A stretch of DNA of 51,726 nucleotides from 2-01-FULL-40-13 sp964433155. GTDB taxonomy: Bacteria > Patescibacteriota > Microgenomatia > UBA1406 > GWC2-37-13. The stretch is from the NCBI GenBank assembly GCA_964433155.1, contig CAYSQE010000009.1:1-51726 (forward strand), in the 5' to 3' direction. The stretch's first letter is position 1; each line of letters opens with the position of its first letter. The notes beneath the pieces were generated by a model, which worked only from the letters and a program-made list of their open reading frames with translations, was not told the DNA's origin and made no database searches. The position numbers were made by a program, and so were the translations under genes. Positions 8,280 through 16,411 of this stretch are shown piece by piece.

Positions 8280-8352
8280 GGCGCGTTCGTCTAGCGGCCC
8301 AGGACAATAGGTTTTCAGCCTATTTACACGAGTTCGAATCTCGTACGCGTCA
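8280..8352 (+). tRNA. tRNA-Glu(TTC)
   Basis: The acceptor GGCGCGT pairs with ACGCGTC (one G-U). The anticodon stem ATAGG/CCTAT encloses TTTTCAG, anticodon TTC. The T arm is ACGAG-TTCGAAT-CTCGT and the discriminator is A. CCA is not encoded. Confidence 0.92.
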
Positions 8353-8412
8353 CTAAAATTGCTAAGAAGACAGTCGCAACAATCCGATACACCTGACAGG
8401 TGGTAATATAGC

Positions 8413-8440
8413 TTGAAATTATTAATTTTGCTCCTATACT
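8413..8440 (+). promoter_or_regulatory. Promoter of receiver-domain gene
   Basis: TTGAAA (8413-8418), a 16-bp spacer and TATACT (8435-8440). The predicted +1 is near 8447, leaving a leader of only about nine bases before the ATG at 8456. Confidence 0.5.
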
Positions 8441-8455
8441 TAAAGTTACACAATC

Positions 8456-8839
8456 ATGCTAGATACTTTAAGGGTGAGTATTTTAATTATTGAAGATGAT
8501 CCTTACGTCAGAAGACTGTACGAGAGAGTTTTTTCCTATCAAAAATACAAAGTTGATGTCGCTCAAGACGGAGAAACGGGTTTGCAAAAGGCTAAAGAAT
8601 ACAAGTATTCCTTGATACTCTTGGATATGATGATGCCTAAAATGAATGGTCTCACAGTATTGGAAAAGCTTAAAGCCGACCCGGAAACTGCACCAACACC
8701 TGTTTTTATACTTACCAACTTTGCCGACGAGAATGTGACGAAAGAAGCAACTGACAAAGGAGCAGAACGAGTACTACTTAAGTCAGAATATCCTCCTGAT
8801 CTTTTGGTTGAGATGGTAAATAAAAGTCTGTCGGAATAA
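8456..8839 (+). CDS. Stand-alone response regulator receiver domain
   Basis: A 127-aa CheY-like protein. The acidic pair is in IIEDDP (E13/D14), the phospho-acceptor is D57 in LILLDMMMPKMNG, the switch Thr is T86 in FILTN, and K109 is in VLLKSE. There is no output domain, so it would signal through protein contacts. No histidine kinase is encoded in this window, and its partner is unknown. It has its own promoter and is convergent with the cohesin gene, 19 bp away. Confidence 0.9.
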   Translation: MLDTLRVSILIIEDDPYVRRLYERVFSYQKYKVDVAQDGETGLQKAKEYKYSLILLDMMMPKMNGLTVLEKLKADPETAPTPVFILTNFADENVTKEATDKGAERVLLKSEYPPDLLVEMVNKSLSE

Positions 8840-8858
8840 AGTCAAAAAATAATCTTCT

Positions 8859-10163
8859 TTATTTGTATGTTATCACTAATTGTGGGGCGAGAGCTGGGTC
8901 ACCATCATAACTTCTGACAAATTTTCGTGCAAATTGGGAAGATGAAGAGCCTTTTAATATAAGAGTAATACTATTTCCGCTTTTCCAATCGCTTCGGTTA
9001 ATTATTTCTTGAACGATGTTTTTCATTTCTCCTATCTCATACCACGTATTTTGCACCCATTGCCCAGATATATCAGTGGAAACGTGATTAGTTGTTTTTA
9101 CTCTCGCACTAGGAAGGTTCAAGTTACTAAATGTTTGGCTCAACCCAACAGCTTCACCATAAACATTTGCGCCTGCATTTATCCAGGCACCAACCGGAGC
9201 GAAAACTCTTAATTTGGCAGATTGGACAATGGCGCCTTTGGGAATTTGAACAGAAGCAAATCTAATTCCTGTGTAGCTTGAGGCGGGATAGGCACCAGTT
9301 CCGATCCAAAGGTTTTTATGAGCTGGATGATATGCTTGATCAAATGCACCATTTTCCTCATTCACATCATCCATGGTTGAGGATACCGAAACGGTTACGC
9401 TGCTTCCTGATTCAGGCACCACAGTTGGAATAGCTTGCGCTTTGCTGGGTGAGGCTGAAATTACGGTTGGTGTTGGTTTAATACTTGGAGTTGGTGTTTT
9501 ACTTGGTAGCGGAGTAGGAGGTGTAGTGGGTGACGGTGCGGGGTTAATCTGAAGACTTAATCCAGTAACTCCGTTTAGTACGTCCAGCGGGTATGATTTT
9601 GCTATTGTAATATTTGAGTCTTTGGTATCACCGGGATTATACACAAACGAAATACTACTTGATCCAACAATTAAAGGTTTAAAAAAAACACGAGCTAGCG
9701 TAGTTGTACCATTAAATGTAGGAAGCGTTTTTTTCTGCGCGTTATCTGCTGCAAGAAGGCTAAATGTAAGTTTTCCACTCGAATTTGCATTTGATACCAC
9801 TTTTTGCCTATCAAACATACCTGCTGAATTTAAAGGAAGGAATGTTTGTAGGCTTGTGTTCGTTGCATCTTGCTGTATTGTGGTAGTCTGAAGTTGAGAT
9901 GGGTTATATGTCAATACGACGTCAACTCCGGCGACCTGCGCACCTGCTGAGTCAAGAACAATTTTCACTTCAAAGTCCTTGTCTTTGGTTACATTTATCG
10001 AGTTTGTAACAAGAGTAAGTCTGGAATTATACGATGAAGCTCTACTTTCTAATGTTGGTTTTTTTGATCTAAGAATATTTGTTGAGGCCCAAAACAAACC
10101 AATGCCAAATATCACAATAATTAAAAGACTAATTAGAACCAATGTTTGATTCTTTCTTTGCAT
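8859..10163 (-). CDS. Membrane-anchored cohesin-domain protein with C-terminal CBM-like domain
   Basis: A 434-aa protein. Residues 8-27 form a signal-anchor helix. Residues about 46-205 resemble a cohesin fold (VNVTKDKDFEVKIVLDSAG, then VAGVDVVLTYNPSQL, ending FVYNPGDTKDSNITIA). Residues about 207-255 are a Pro/Thr/Ser linker. Residues about 256-434 resemble a DNRLRE/CBM96-type beta domain (TMDDVNEENGAFDQ; GIRFASVQIPKGAIVQSAKL). It starts one base after the stop of the upstream dockerin-bearing glycoside hydrolase (TAATATG), so the two are one operon. Inference: it is a surface scaffold that holds the secreted enzyme on the cell or on a polysaccharide. Confidence 0.75.
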   Translation of the reverse strand: MQRKNQTLVLISLLIIVIFGIGLFWASTNILRSKKPTLESRASSYNSRLTLVTNSINVTKDKDFEVKIVLDSAGAQVAGVDVVLTYNPSQLQTTTIQQDATNTSLQTFLPLNSAGMFDRQKVVSNANSSGKLTFSLLAADNAQKKTLPTFNGTTTLARVFFKPLIVGSSSISFVYNPGDTKDSNITIAKSYPLDVLNGVTGLSLQINPAPSPTTPPTPLPSKTPTPSIKPTPTVISASPSKAQAIPTVVPESGSSVTVSVSSTMDDVNEENGAFDQAYHPAHKNLWIGTGAYPASSYTGIRFASVQIPKGAIVQSAKLRVFAPVGAWINAGANVYGEAVGLSQTFSNLNLPSARVKTTNHVSTDISGQWVQNTWYEIGEMKNIVQEIINRSDWKSGNSITLILKGSSSSQFARKFVRSYDGDPALAPQLVITYK

Positions 10164-10164
10164 A

Positions 10165-12855
10165 TTAAGGGTTCAATTTACCATATACAACTGCATAATC
10201 CAAAGAATTTACTAATCCATCACCGTATTGATCAGGGCCTTGTTTTGGAGTAAGATTACTATTGGAGAACCATTGTTGATAAAGATTCTCAATATCGGAA
10301 TAGTTAACAGGTGAAATACCATTTACTTCACCTGTACCCCAGGGAACAGCTGTTGGTGAAGGCGGAATCTGGGTTGCAGATGGAAGTTGAGCTGAGGTGG
10401 CTGTCGGAATATTTGAAGGGATAACAGTCGTTGGTAAAGGTGTATTTGTTGTTACTATTCGTAAGGCAACATCATCCGCAAGGTCGGTAACCTGGAAGGC
10501 AATGTTGCCCTGACTATTAGCTACTTTGTTTTCAGTTCTTATAATTTGACCATTACATCCAAGTGATTCCTTTTCGCTACAAGTATTAAACCATTCCAGT
10601 CGATACGATACATTTGGATTCAATTTAATTGTGACATTGGCGCTTTGTTTCGTTCTTATATTATCCAACACATTTTTCCATGTATGATCTGAATTTTGTA
10701 TCCACAAATAAACTTTATTCTTTGCTAAATTCTTCTGACCCCATACTCGCAGTTTGGTGTTTGAGACCACAGCTACCGCATCTATATATCCTCCTTTACT
10801 AAAATCAAGTCCGGAAATGAATATATAAAATGGCCTACTAATTGTTTCTTTATTAATATTGGCAAAATGGTTACCAAACCAATATCCAGGATCAAAAAGG
10901 GCGTAAGGTGTGAGTTGTGACCAGAGCAAATTATGATACCAAACTCCTGGATTCGGTGTATTTTTGGCGCCCAGCTTGGTAATAGCACTCACCGCAGGGT
11001 AGGCTGCAATCCCTGTCTCAGCCCTCATGATTGGTTTCCCTACCTTTGATGCCGAAACAATTCTACCGGTGTCATAATTCCACATAGCCATGTCATAAGG
11101 ATATGAAACACCATTTTTTTCTTCTAATGGGTTCGTAGTATATTCATGAATATCAGCATAATCGATATCCGGATAGGCACCACTAGCATTTCCCCAAAAC
11201 CCTGACCGCCAACAACACCAATGTGAAGTTGTGGTCAAATGCCTATGTGAATCTATTTTGTGCATAAAGGAGGCAAAAGCTTGTGCTGTCGTAGCATGGG
11301 GACCGCTATTTACCGGAGGTCCTTCATTCAATAGTTCCCACGTGTGAATCGCTGTTGAATATCCCCACCTGGCTGCAATATAGCGATACCACTGACGAAG
11401 TAACCATCGAGCCTTCGTATTTTCGGGCTGAAAATAACCATCCCCTCCAGGGTGCATCTTTCCATCAGATCCCAATACATTGCCTGTCCAACTCCCATCG
11501 ATCTTCAAATGATTTTGTATCCAGTCATTCTTATCATGGACAACATATTTGAAAAACACGCCATATTGCTCCCCCTGCTCAATTTGCCAGTCCAAAAATG
11601 CAGCAGGGCGTTGCTCTACATATGTGTGTAAATCTGCCCTGGGATTTCTCACCACTTCACCTCCCAAACTGCCATCAGGCAAAACTTCTCTGACAGAAAA
11701 TTCATCTATATTTACTTGACCAGATGTGACATTGTCCAAATAGAGATAGATGCTATTTCTCACATTTTTTTTAGTATCAGTAGTAAATGCGCCGGTAATC
11801 GTTTGCCACTGACCGCTTTTGTTGTCTTTGACATGAGCGAGAATGGTAAGAGGTGAGGCATATGGCGTAACCTTAGGGTCATTATTTCTCATTACTGCTT
11901 CAAACGTATCTCTGTCGTCTGCACTTGTTCCAAACAAACCGTCTGACGATCGTATTACAAATCCATATGGAAACGCGGCGTTTCTAGGACCAGCTATATT
12001 TGAAGCTTTAAAGTGAATTTTATATTGATATTTTTTATCTTTCTCGATTCGTGGTCCAAACATCGGATCTTGCCAAGTCCCCAGCCAAATTCGATATCCT
12101 GCAGGATAATAGATTGTATAGGTTAGCTCGTTTGTGGGTCCTGGATCATAACTAATGGGAGCAGCAAAACCTTCATTTCCAAGCCTCGCAGCTGAAGACT
12201 TCCACCTTGACCAATTGGAGGAATATGCACCTAGTCCACCCATCCACAACCGTACAAAGTTCTCTCCAGTGTTTGCCAGTTTTGCGAAGTTATTGTCACT
12301 CGTGCTGGCTGGGCCGATAGGAAAGTATAGTTCTCCATTGGAAAATTCAAAATATCTTGTGTCACTTTTGCTCACGCGGACAAAACCTTTTTTTAAAGGA
12401 TTAGTAACAGTGAATGACCCGATGGGTTGTGTCACATCTTGATTTGCGTCCTTGACATGGATTGAAACGTCATAGACGCCTGTTTCCTGGGGTGAAAATC
12501 GTAGAGCCCAATATTTTTTTCCAGTTTCAGTAAAATACATCCTCGCTCCTGATCCAATCTTGTTAGTCTCAGTCATATAGAAAGCCGGTTGAACCCATGT
12601 TTTCCCACTTTTTTTAAAAATTCCTTCAACGGTTACTCCTGTTGTGGCTTTAACGCCAGGTGGTGGAGTAGCATCGTACTGAAAAAAAGGGAATAAAGAA
12701 GTAGTTTGGAGATTAAATTTGACCTCATATTTTTCGTAGACCCGCACGCTGGTTGGAGATTGGTGTAAAAGGCTGATTTGTTGGGCTGAAACCGGTCGTG
12801 CAAGAACAAAAGCTAACGATAAAGTTATCAGCAAAACTGAATAGATGCATTTCAT
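10165..12855 (-). CDS. Secreted glycoside hydrolase-like protein with C-terminal dockerin
   Basis: An 896-aa protein with a signal peptide (1-24, cleavage near VSAQQ). Residues 35-155 resemble a DUF5060-type N-terminal beta domain of glycosidases. A TIM-barrel region follows (FVRVSKSD, then NGELYFPIGP at 173-182), with candidate acid/base E511 (ELLNEGPP) and nucleophile E613 (RAETGIAAYP). Residues about 240-390 form an inserted jelly-roll, probably carbohydrate-binding. The tail is a P/T-rich linker and a dockerin-like module with one good Ca-binding loop (DQYGDGLVNSLDYAVV) and one degenerate loop (GEVNGISPVNYSDIE). The substrate is unknown. It is the first gene of the operon with the cohesin protein. 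Confidence 0.8.
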   Translation of the reverse strand: MKCIYSVLLITLSLAFVLARPVSAQQISLLHQSPTSVRVYEKYEVKFNLQTTSLFPFFQYDATPPPGVKATTGVTVEGIFKKSGKTWVQPAFYMTETNKIGSGARMYFTETGKKYWALRFSPQETGVYDVSIHVKDANQDVTQPIGSFTVTNPLKKGFVRVSKSDTRYFEFSNGELYFPIGPASTSDNNFAKLANTGENFVRLWMGGLGAYSSNWSRWKSSAARLGNEGFAAPISYDPGPTNELTYTIYYPAGYRIWLGTWQDPMFGPRIEKDKKYQYKIHFKASNIAGPRNAAFPYGFVIRSSDGLFGTSADDRDTFEAVMRNNDPKVTPYASPLTILAHVKDNKSGQWQTITGAFTTDTKKNVRNSIYLYLDNVTSGQVNIDEFSVREVLPDGSLGGEVVRNPRADLHTYVEQRPAAFLDWQIEQGEQYGVFFKYVVHDKNDWIQNHLKIDGSWTGNVLGSDGKMHPGGDGYFQPENTKARWLLRQWYRYIAARWGYSTAIHTWELLNEGPPVNSGPHATTAQAFASFMHKIDSHRHLTTTSHWCCWRSGFWGNASGAYPDIDYADIHEYTTNPLEEKNGVSYPYDMAMWNYDTGRIVSASKVGKPIMRAETGIAAYPAVSAITKLGAKNTPNPGVWYHNLLWSQLTPYALFDPGYWFGNHFANINKETISRPFYIFISGLDFSKGGYIDAVAVVSNTKLRVWGQKNLAKNKVYLWIQNSDHTWKNVLDNIRTKQSANVTIKLNPNVSYRLEWFNTCSEKESLGCNGQIIRTENKVANSQGNIAFQVTDLADDVALRIVTTNTPLPTTVIPSNIPTATSAQLPSATQIPPSPTAVPWGTGEVNGISPVNYSDIENLYQQWFSNSNLTPKQGPDQYGDGLVNSLDYAVVYGKLNP

Positions 12856-12872
12856 AAAATGTTATACATTTT

Positions 12873-12901
12873 ATTATGGAGGCATGGTCAATGATTGTCA
12901 A
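12873..12901 (-). promoter_or_regulatory. Promoter of the dockerin/cohesin operon
   Basis: On the minus strand TTGACA (12901-12896), an exact 17-bp spacer and CATAAT (12878-12873). The predicted +1 near 12866 leaves about 11 bases before the ATG at 12855, with no Shine-Dalgarno sequence. Confidence 0.6.
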
Positions 12902-12925
12902 ATGAAGCAGTACTTTAGCTATAAT
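12895..12925 (+). promoter_or_regulatory. Possible promoter toward the Nudix gene
   Basis: TTGTCA (12895-12900) and a perfect TATAAT (12920-12925) are separated by 19 bp, slightly long. It overlaps the divergent operon's -35 box, so the two promoters could compete. Confidence 0.35.
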
Positions 12926-13003
12926 ATATCTCATATTCGTATTTTTACGATGAAAACAATGAATTTCCTGAGTTATTAGAAGGGGTGATGAGATAAAAAT
13001 TTA

Positions 13004-13432
13004 ATGAAACAGTCAATTGTTCCATTTGTTCTAGCAATTATCATTGAGAGAGACAAATACTTGCTCACTAAAAGGCAGGAAATCGATAAAGACGATCCTA
13101 AAGATTTTTACAATAAGTGGCAGCTTGTTGGCGGCGGGATTGACTTTGGTGAGACAGCGCAAGAAGCTTTGTTAAGGGAGGTGGAAGAAGAGGTTGGGCT
13201 AAAAGTTAAAATCGTATTGATCGTTCCTTATATTCTTAACTCAGTTCGTCCGAACTGGCAGGGCCATGGATTTGTATTTCTTTGCAGGCCTCAGCTCGTA
13301 CGATTCAATGTCAGGCTAAATCATGAATCAAGTGAGTACCGTTGGTTTACTTTTCAAGAAATACTGAAGTTAAAAACTTTACCAGGAGTTAAGGAAGCTA
13401 TAAAAACTGCGCTGAAGTCTAGTAATCTTTAA
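13004..13432 (+). CDS. Nudix hydrolase
   Basis: A 142-aa protein with a complete Nudix box at residues 44-66 (GGIDFGE, then REVEEEVGL), fitting GX5EX7REUXEEXGU. The family hydrolyses nucleoside diphosphates linked to another moiety. The substrate cannot be read from the sequence; a MutT-like cleaning role or nucleotide-sugar hydrolysis are options. A purine-rich stretch (12979-12990) precedes the ATG but is rather far from it. The gene is convergent with the TrpR/YerC-like regulator, and a perfect palindrome lies at their junction. Confidence 0.88.
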   Translation: MKQSIVPFVLAIIIERDKYLLTKRQEIDKDDPKDFYNKWQLVGGGIDFGETAQEALLREVEEEVGLKVKIVLIVPYILNSVRPNWQGHGFVFLCRPQLVRFNVRLNHESSEYRWFTFQEILKLKTLPGVKEAIKTALKSSNL

Positions 13433-13437
13433 AGTGT

Positions 13438-13455
13438 AAATGTATCGATACATTT
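13438..13455. repeat. Palindrome TGTATCGATACA, copy 1
   Basis: An 18-bp perfect palindrome centred on TGTATCGATACA, between the Nudix and regulator stop codons. The same core recurs at 14436-14447 and 46768-46779, with one-mismatch copies at 13696-13707 and 13998-14009. Confidence 0.8.
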
Positions 13456-13895
13456 TAGAGAGGTGATTGTTTACGCCGTTTGTAGGCTATTTTTTCTCTT
13501 CCAGCAGATCTCCAATCGGATCCTACTCTACCTGGTGGAAAAAGAAATTCATTAATAATGGTATCAATAAGCCTCATAAAATTTTCCTCTTTAAGAATTT
13601 TTTGCAAGATTTCTTTTATCTTTGGACTTTTAGATAAAAAGATAGAGTATTTTCCAACAGTGGATGTTGAAAGCTTCAAGATGTCAGAACACTGATGAAT
13701 CGATACATTTTTATTTAAAAGATAAAGGCAGGTAATCCGTTTTGCCAGCATTATTTTTTCTGTTGGAGAAAGAATTTCGTCAAAAAAAGATTGAGCTGTA
13801 TTCCTGTCTCTTATTTTCATAAACGAGGAAAGAAAAATACTCAAAATTTTTTCATAAGTCCAAGGTGGGATATAGCGTTTTGAAACTTGTGCCAT
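13455..13895 (-). CDS. TrpR/YerC-YecD-like DNA-binding protein
   Basis: A 146-aa protein with the Trp-repressor-superfamily helix-turn-helix: LSPTEKIMLAKRITCLYLL, then NVSIHQCSDILKLSTSTVGKYS as the reader-head region (about residues 43-84). The C-terminal 60 residues are basic and extend beyond the usual YerC length of about 100 aa. It is a probable transcription regulator with unknown effector. The gene region carries several TGTATCGATACA-type palindromes: at its 3' end, inside the HTH codons and upstream in the divergent promoter. They could be its operators or a dispersed repeat. Confidence 0.75.
   Translation of the reverse strand: MAQVSKRYIPPWTYEKILSIFLSSFMKIRDRNTAQSFFDEILSPTEKIMLAKRITCLYLLNKNVSIHQCSDILKLSTSTVGKYSIFLSKSPKIKEILQKILKEENFMRLIDTIINEFLFPPGRVGSDWRSAGREKIAYKRRKQSPL
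13695..13710. repeat. Near-copy of TGTATCGATACA inside the regulator gene
   Basis: TGAATCGATACA differs from the core by one base. It encodes the Val-Ser-Ile-His part of the helix-turn-helix. Confidence 0.5.
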
Positions 13896-13997
13896 AGACT
13901 AAAAGTATATTTTAGAACTAATTTTGTCTATGGATTATAGTCTACAATTTTAAAAATTTACCCAACATAACAATTAAATCAGAGCTAAGTATATCGA

Positions 13998-14009
13998 TGT
14001 ATCGATTCA
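13998..14009. promoter_or_regulatory. Possible operator upstream of the thermonuclease-like gene
   Basis: TGTATCGATTCA, one mismatch from the palindrome core, lies in the divergent spacer between the regulator and the nuclease. It overlaps where a -35 box would be for the TAGAAT at 14026-14031. The +1 would fall at the GTG start codon (14040). Confidence 0.4.
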
Positions 14010-14039
14010 TCGCTACGGATTACTGTAGAATAATGTTCG

Positions 14040-14510
14040 GTGAAAAAAAGTAAGACAAAAAGAAAGCTAACTGTGAAGTTTTTGAAAAACCTTAAAGTAC
14101 CCAAGGTGTTGATTGGGGGATTGATTAGGGCATCGGTTTTGGGATGGACAGGATGGCAGAAGCTCAACGAAGTCAAAAATTATTATCAAATCAAACAGAT
14201 ATTTCCGACAAAAACAGTCGCAACAGAAGTAATTGACGGGGACACGTTTATGATTAAAAACGGTTTAACAGTTCGATTATTAGGTATTGATAAGCCAGCG
14301 CGCGGAGAAGGAGGATACGAAGTAGCAAAAAATTATTTAAGTTCGTTAATCATCAAGAATAATTCACTAACTCTAGAATATAATCAGTACCAAGATGATA
14401 AATTCGGTCGAATCTTAGCCTACGCATGGGTGAAATGTATCGATACATTGATACAATACTGCAGAGATAATCGGTTGCTCGTTAATGAAGTAATGTTGAG
14501 ACAGGGATAA
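14040..14510 (+). CDS. Thermonuclease (SNase)-like protein with premature in-frame stop
   Basis: A 156-aa ORF with a GTG start, a basic N-terminus, a hydrophobic segment (about 24-37, signal-anchor-like) and an SNase domain: VATEVIDGDTFMIKNG, VRLLGIDKPARGEGG, QYQDDKFGRILAYAWV and LLVNEVMLRQG. The family normally continues after RQG. Here TAA (14508-14510) interrupts, and the same frame goes on for 19 codons (ARKIVYEKRKKLRYDDYLQ) to TGA at 14568-14570, matching the expected C-terminal helix. A single T-to-A change in a TTA Leu codon would explain it. Residues KCIDTLIQYC just before the break are encoded by a TGTATCGATACA palindrome. It may be a decaying gene or a shortened protein. Confidence 0.8.
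   Translation: MKKSKTKRKLTVKFLKNLKVPKVLIGGLIRASVLGWTGWQKLNEVKNYYQIKQIFPTKTVATEVIDGDTFMIKNGLTVRLLGIDKPARGEGGYEVAKNYLSSLIIKNNSLTLEYNQYQDDKFGRILAYAWVKCIDTLIQYCRDNRLLVNEVMLRQG
14434..14449. repeat. Palindrome TGTATCGATACA, copy 2, in coding sequence
   Basis: A 16-bp perfect palindrome in the thermonuclease-like ORF, encoding the Cys-Ile-Asp-Thr segment, which looks like an insertion relative to the usual family sequence between the LAYAWV strand and LVNE. Confidence 0.8.
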
Positions 14511-14659
14511 GCTAGAAAGATCGTCTATGAAAAACGGAAGAAGCTGAGATACGATGATTATTTACAGTGACTATTTCAATATATTAATACAATGAAATTC
14601 TTTTGTTCTTGGATTTTAAATGTTATTCACTCCTCGTTTCTCGGAAAGAGTTTCTAGTG
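14511..14659. other. Spacer with the thermonuclease C-terminal remnant
   Basis: 14511-14567 is the in-frame continuation of the broken nuclease gene. From 14571 to tRNA-Leu I see no gene, promoter or clear terminator. Confidence 0.6.
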
Positions 14660-14742
14660 TGGGCGAGAGAGGAGTTGAACCTCCACGCCTTGCGGCACAG
14701 CCTCCTCAAGGCTGCGCGTATACCGGATTCCGCCACTCGCCC
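14660..14742 (-). tRNA. tRNA-Leu(GAG)
   Basis: The acceptor GGGCGAG pairs with CTCGCCC. The anticodon stem CAGCC/GGCTG encloses TTGAGGA, anticodon GAG. A long class-II variable arm (TGCCGCAAGGCG) and T arm follow. The discriminator is A and CCA is not encoded. Confidence 0.93.
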
Positions 14743-14744
14743 TA

Positions 14745-14828
14745 TTTTAGCTTTTAGATATTTAGTTTTTAGCTATTAGATTAATACAAAAACAGAATGC
14801 AAAAAGCTAATAAGCTAACAGCTAAATT
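14745..14828. repeat. AT-rich short-unit repeat array next to tRNA-Leu
   Basis: Variants of TTTTAGCTATTAGA and AGCTAATAAGCTAACAGC are reiterated between the tRNA and the downstream end of the solute-binding protein gene. It is the same style as the array at 73-168 beside tRNA-Ala. Confidence 0.55.
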
Positions 14829-14831
14829 ATA

Positions 14832-16193
14832 TCATTTCCGTTTGATCGTGTAAACGTAGGGAAAGTAGAGAAATATAGCCGGCGGATCATCGGTTATAAC
14901 TCTTTGAAACTCAAGATAATATTTTTTTCTCTCTTCGACATTGCCTGTATTTCTTCCGTCCTCAAGAAGCTTGTCAACTTTGACATTCTTGTAATTTCCC
15001 AGATTGCCCTGGGACTGAGTAGAGTGCCAAAAAAAATACTGATCCGGGTCGAGCGGCACATTCCAAAAGGCTAAAAGTAGATCAAAGTCTTCTGGTTTTT
15101 CTGACGATATAATTTTCAGATTAATATTGAGCCCCGCACGTTTAAGATCATTAATTATTTCCTCTGCGTCGTTCAAATAATCATAGTAGGTAAAAAAATT
15201 CATCTCTGCTTCACCAGATGAAGTATTTGATTTTTTGAATATTTTTTCGGCAGCGACCTGATCGAATAATGAGATTTTAAGATTTGTGTTGTATGCCCAA
15301 GACACAGGAGGAATAGATCCTAGCGCAACCTCGCCAAACTCATGAAATTTATTATCATTGATTGCCATACGAGTTGCTTGTCGCACCTCTTTTTGCAGAA
15401 GTAATTGATTTTTGAGATTAAAAAAAAGAGTCAGAAGGCGAGTATAATCAACGGCCTTTGTGACTGTCGAATTTTTCCAGCTTTTAAATATGTCAGCGAC
15501 GTTTTTTTTGATGATAGTCATCTGATTAATCTCTCCCCGCTTATAGGCATTTATCAGATCTGATTCAGAACGATAGAATTTATAGAGAATAAAAGGTAAG
15601 TCCCTTTTATTTGGACTCAAAGAAATTTCTTGAATTGTACCGTACCGAGATTTTATTTTATCGACTTTATAGAGGCCGGCTATACCAACTAATGGGTAGC
15701 GAATAATTGGTTTTTTCAAAAAAGTGGGGAATATCGGGAGAGGTTTTTGCAATTTGAAATGAATCGTTTTGCTGTCTATGATATTTGTCTCTACGTCTTT
15801 GAATTGGTATGTGATATCCGCAGTATTAAACTCTTTACCGTCCGACCATATAAGCCCATCTCTTATATGAAAACGATATTCTTTACCTGCCTTTAGTGCT
15901 TCCCAAGTAGAAGCGATAGCTGGTGTCCATTGACCTTTCTCATCAATAAATAGGAGTCCATTTGAAATCTTAGTCGTCACTTCCTCAGGTATATTGTTTA
16001 AGTCAAACTCGCCAATAAGACCAATGACATCTTTTCTAGTCAAAAATATTGTTTGAATATAGGGCGAGAATGAAATAATACTTATGATAAGTATAAAGCT
16101 CAGAAAAAAACTAAGCAAAATTATTCGAAGATTTTTTTTTACAAATTCTACAAGTAGCCAATAATAATATCTTAGAGTCTTTTTAAAAATCAT
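14832..16193 (-). CDS. Family-5 extracellular solute-binding protein (OppA-like), membrane-anchored
   Basis: A 453-aa protein with a basic N-terminus and one hydrophobic anchor (about 20-45), then an SBP_bac_5-type domain: ISNGLLFIDEKGQWTPAIAS, EYRFHIRDGLIWSDGKEF, ADITYQFKDVE, and KEVRQATRMAIN further on. It probably binds peptides or similar solutes outside the membrane. No ABC permease or ATPase is adjacent, and at 453 aa it is slightly shorter than typical OppA (about 520-540). Its ATG overlaps the secG stop by one base (TAATG), so it sits in an operon with secG and the holin-like gene. Confidence 0.8.
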   Translation of the reverse strand: MIFKKTLRYYYWLLVEFVKKNLRIILLSFFLSFILIISIISFSPYIQTIFLTRKDVIGLIGEFDLNNIPEEVTTKISNGLLFIDEKGQWTPAIASTWEALKAGKEYRFHIRDGLIWSDGKEFNTADITYQFKDVETNIIDSKTIHFKLQKPLPIFPTFLKKPIIRYPLVGIAGLYKVDKIKSRYGTIQEISLSPNKRDLPFILYKFYRSESDLINAYKRGEINQMTIIKKNVADIFKSWKNSTVTKAVDYTRLLTLFFNLKNQLLLQKEVRQATRMAINDNKFHEFGEVALGSIPPVSWAYNTNLKISLFDQVAAEKIFKKSNTSSGEAEMNFFTYYDYLNDAEEIINDLKRAGLNINLKIISSEKPEDFDLLLAFWNVPLDPDQYFFWHSTQSQGNLGNYKNVKVDKLLEDGRNTGNVEERKKYYLEFQRVITDDPPAIFLYFPYVYTIKRK

Positions 16194-16411
16194 TATTTCG
16201 CAAACAAATTGATTATAGAAACAATGAAGAATAGAATTATCAAAATAACAGTGATACGAAGAGTAAATTTTTCGACACCACGCCTGGTTTGAAACATCTC
16301 TCCTCCACCTCCCCAGGCACTACCTAAGCCAGCACCCCTACCTTGGATAAGAATGAGAATAACAATAAGGACACTTAAAATTATATTCACGAAAAGAAGA
16401 ATATTCTTCAT
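16193..16411 (-). CDS. secG: Protein translocase subunit SecG
   Basis: A 72-aa protein with two TM helices (about 4-22 and 51-70) and the SecG loop IQGRGAGLGSAWGGGGEMFQTRRG between them. It is an accessory subunit of the SecYEG channel. It overlaps the upstream holin-like gene (ATGA at 16408-16411) and the downstream solute-binding gene. Confidence 0.92.
   Translation of the reverse strand: MKNILLFVNIILSVLIVILILIQGRGAGLGSAWGGGGEMFQTRRGVEKFTLRITVILIILFFIVSIINLFAK

Noticed and set aside
8056..8307. Minus-strand ORF over the channel-like gene and tRNA-Glu
   Set aside because: It is antisense to a clear membrane protein gene and to the tRNA region, with no family features.
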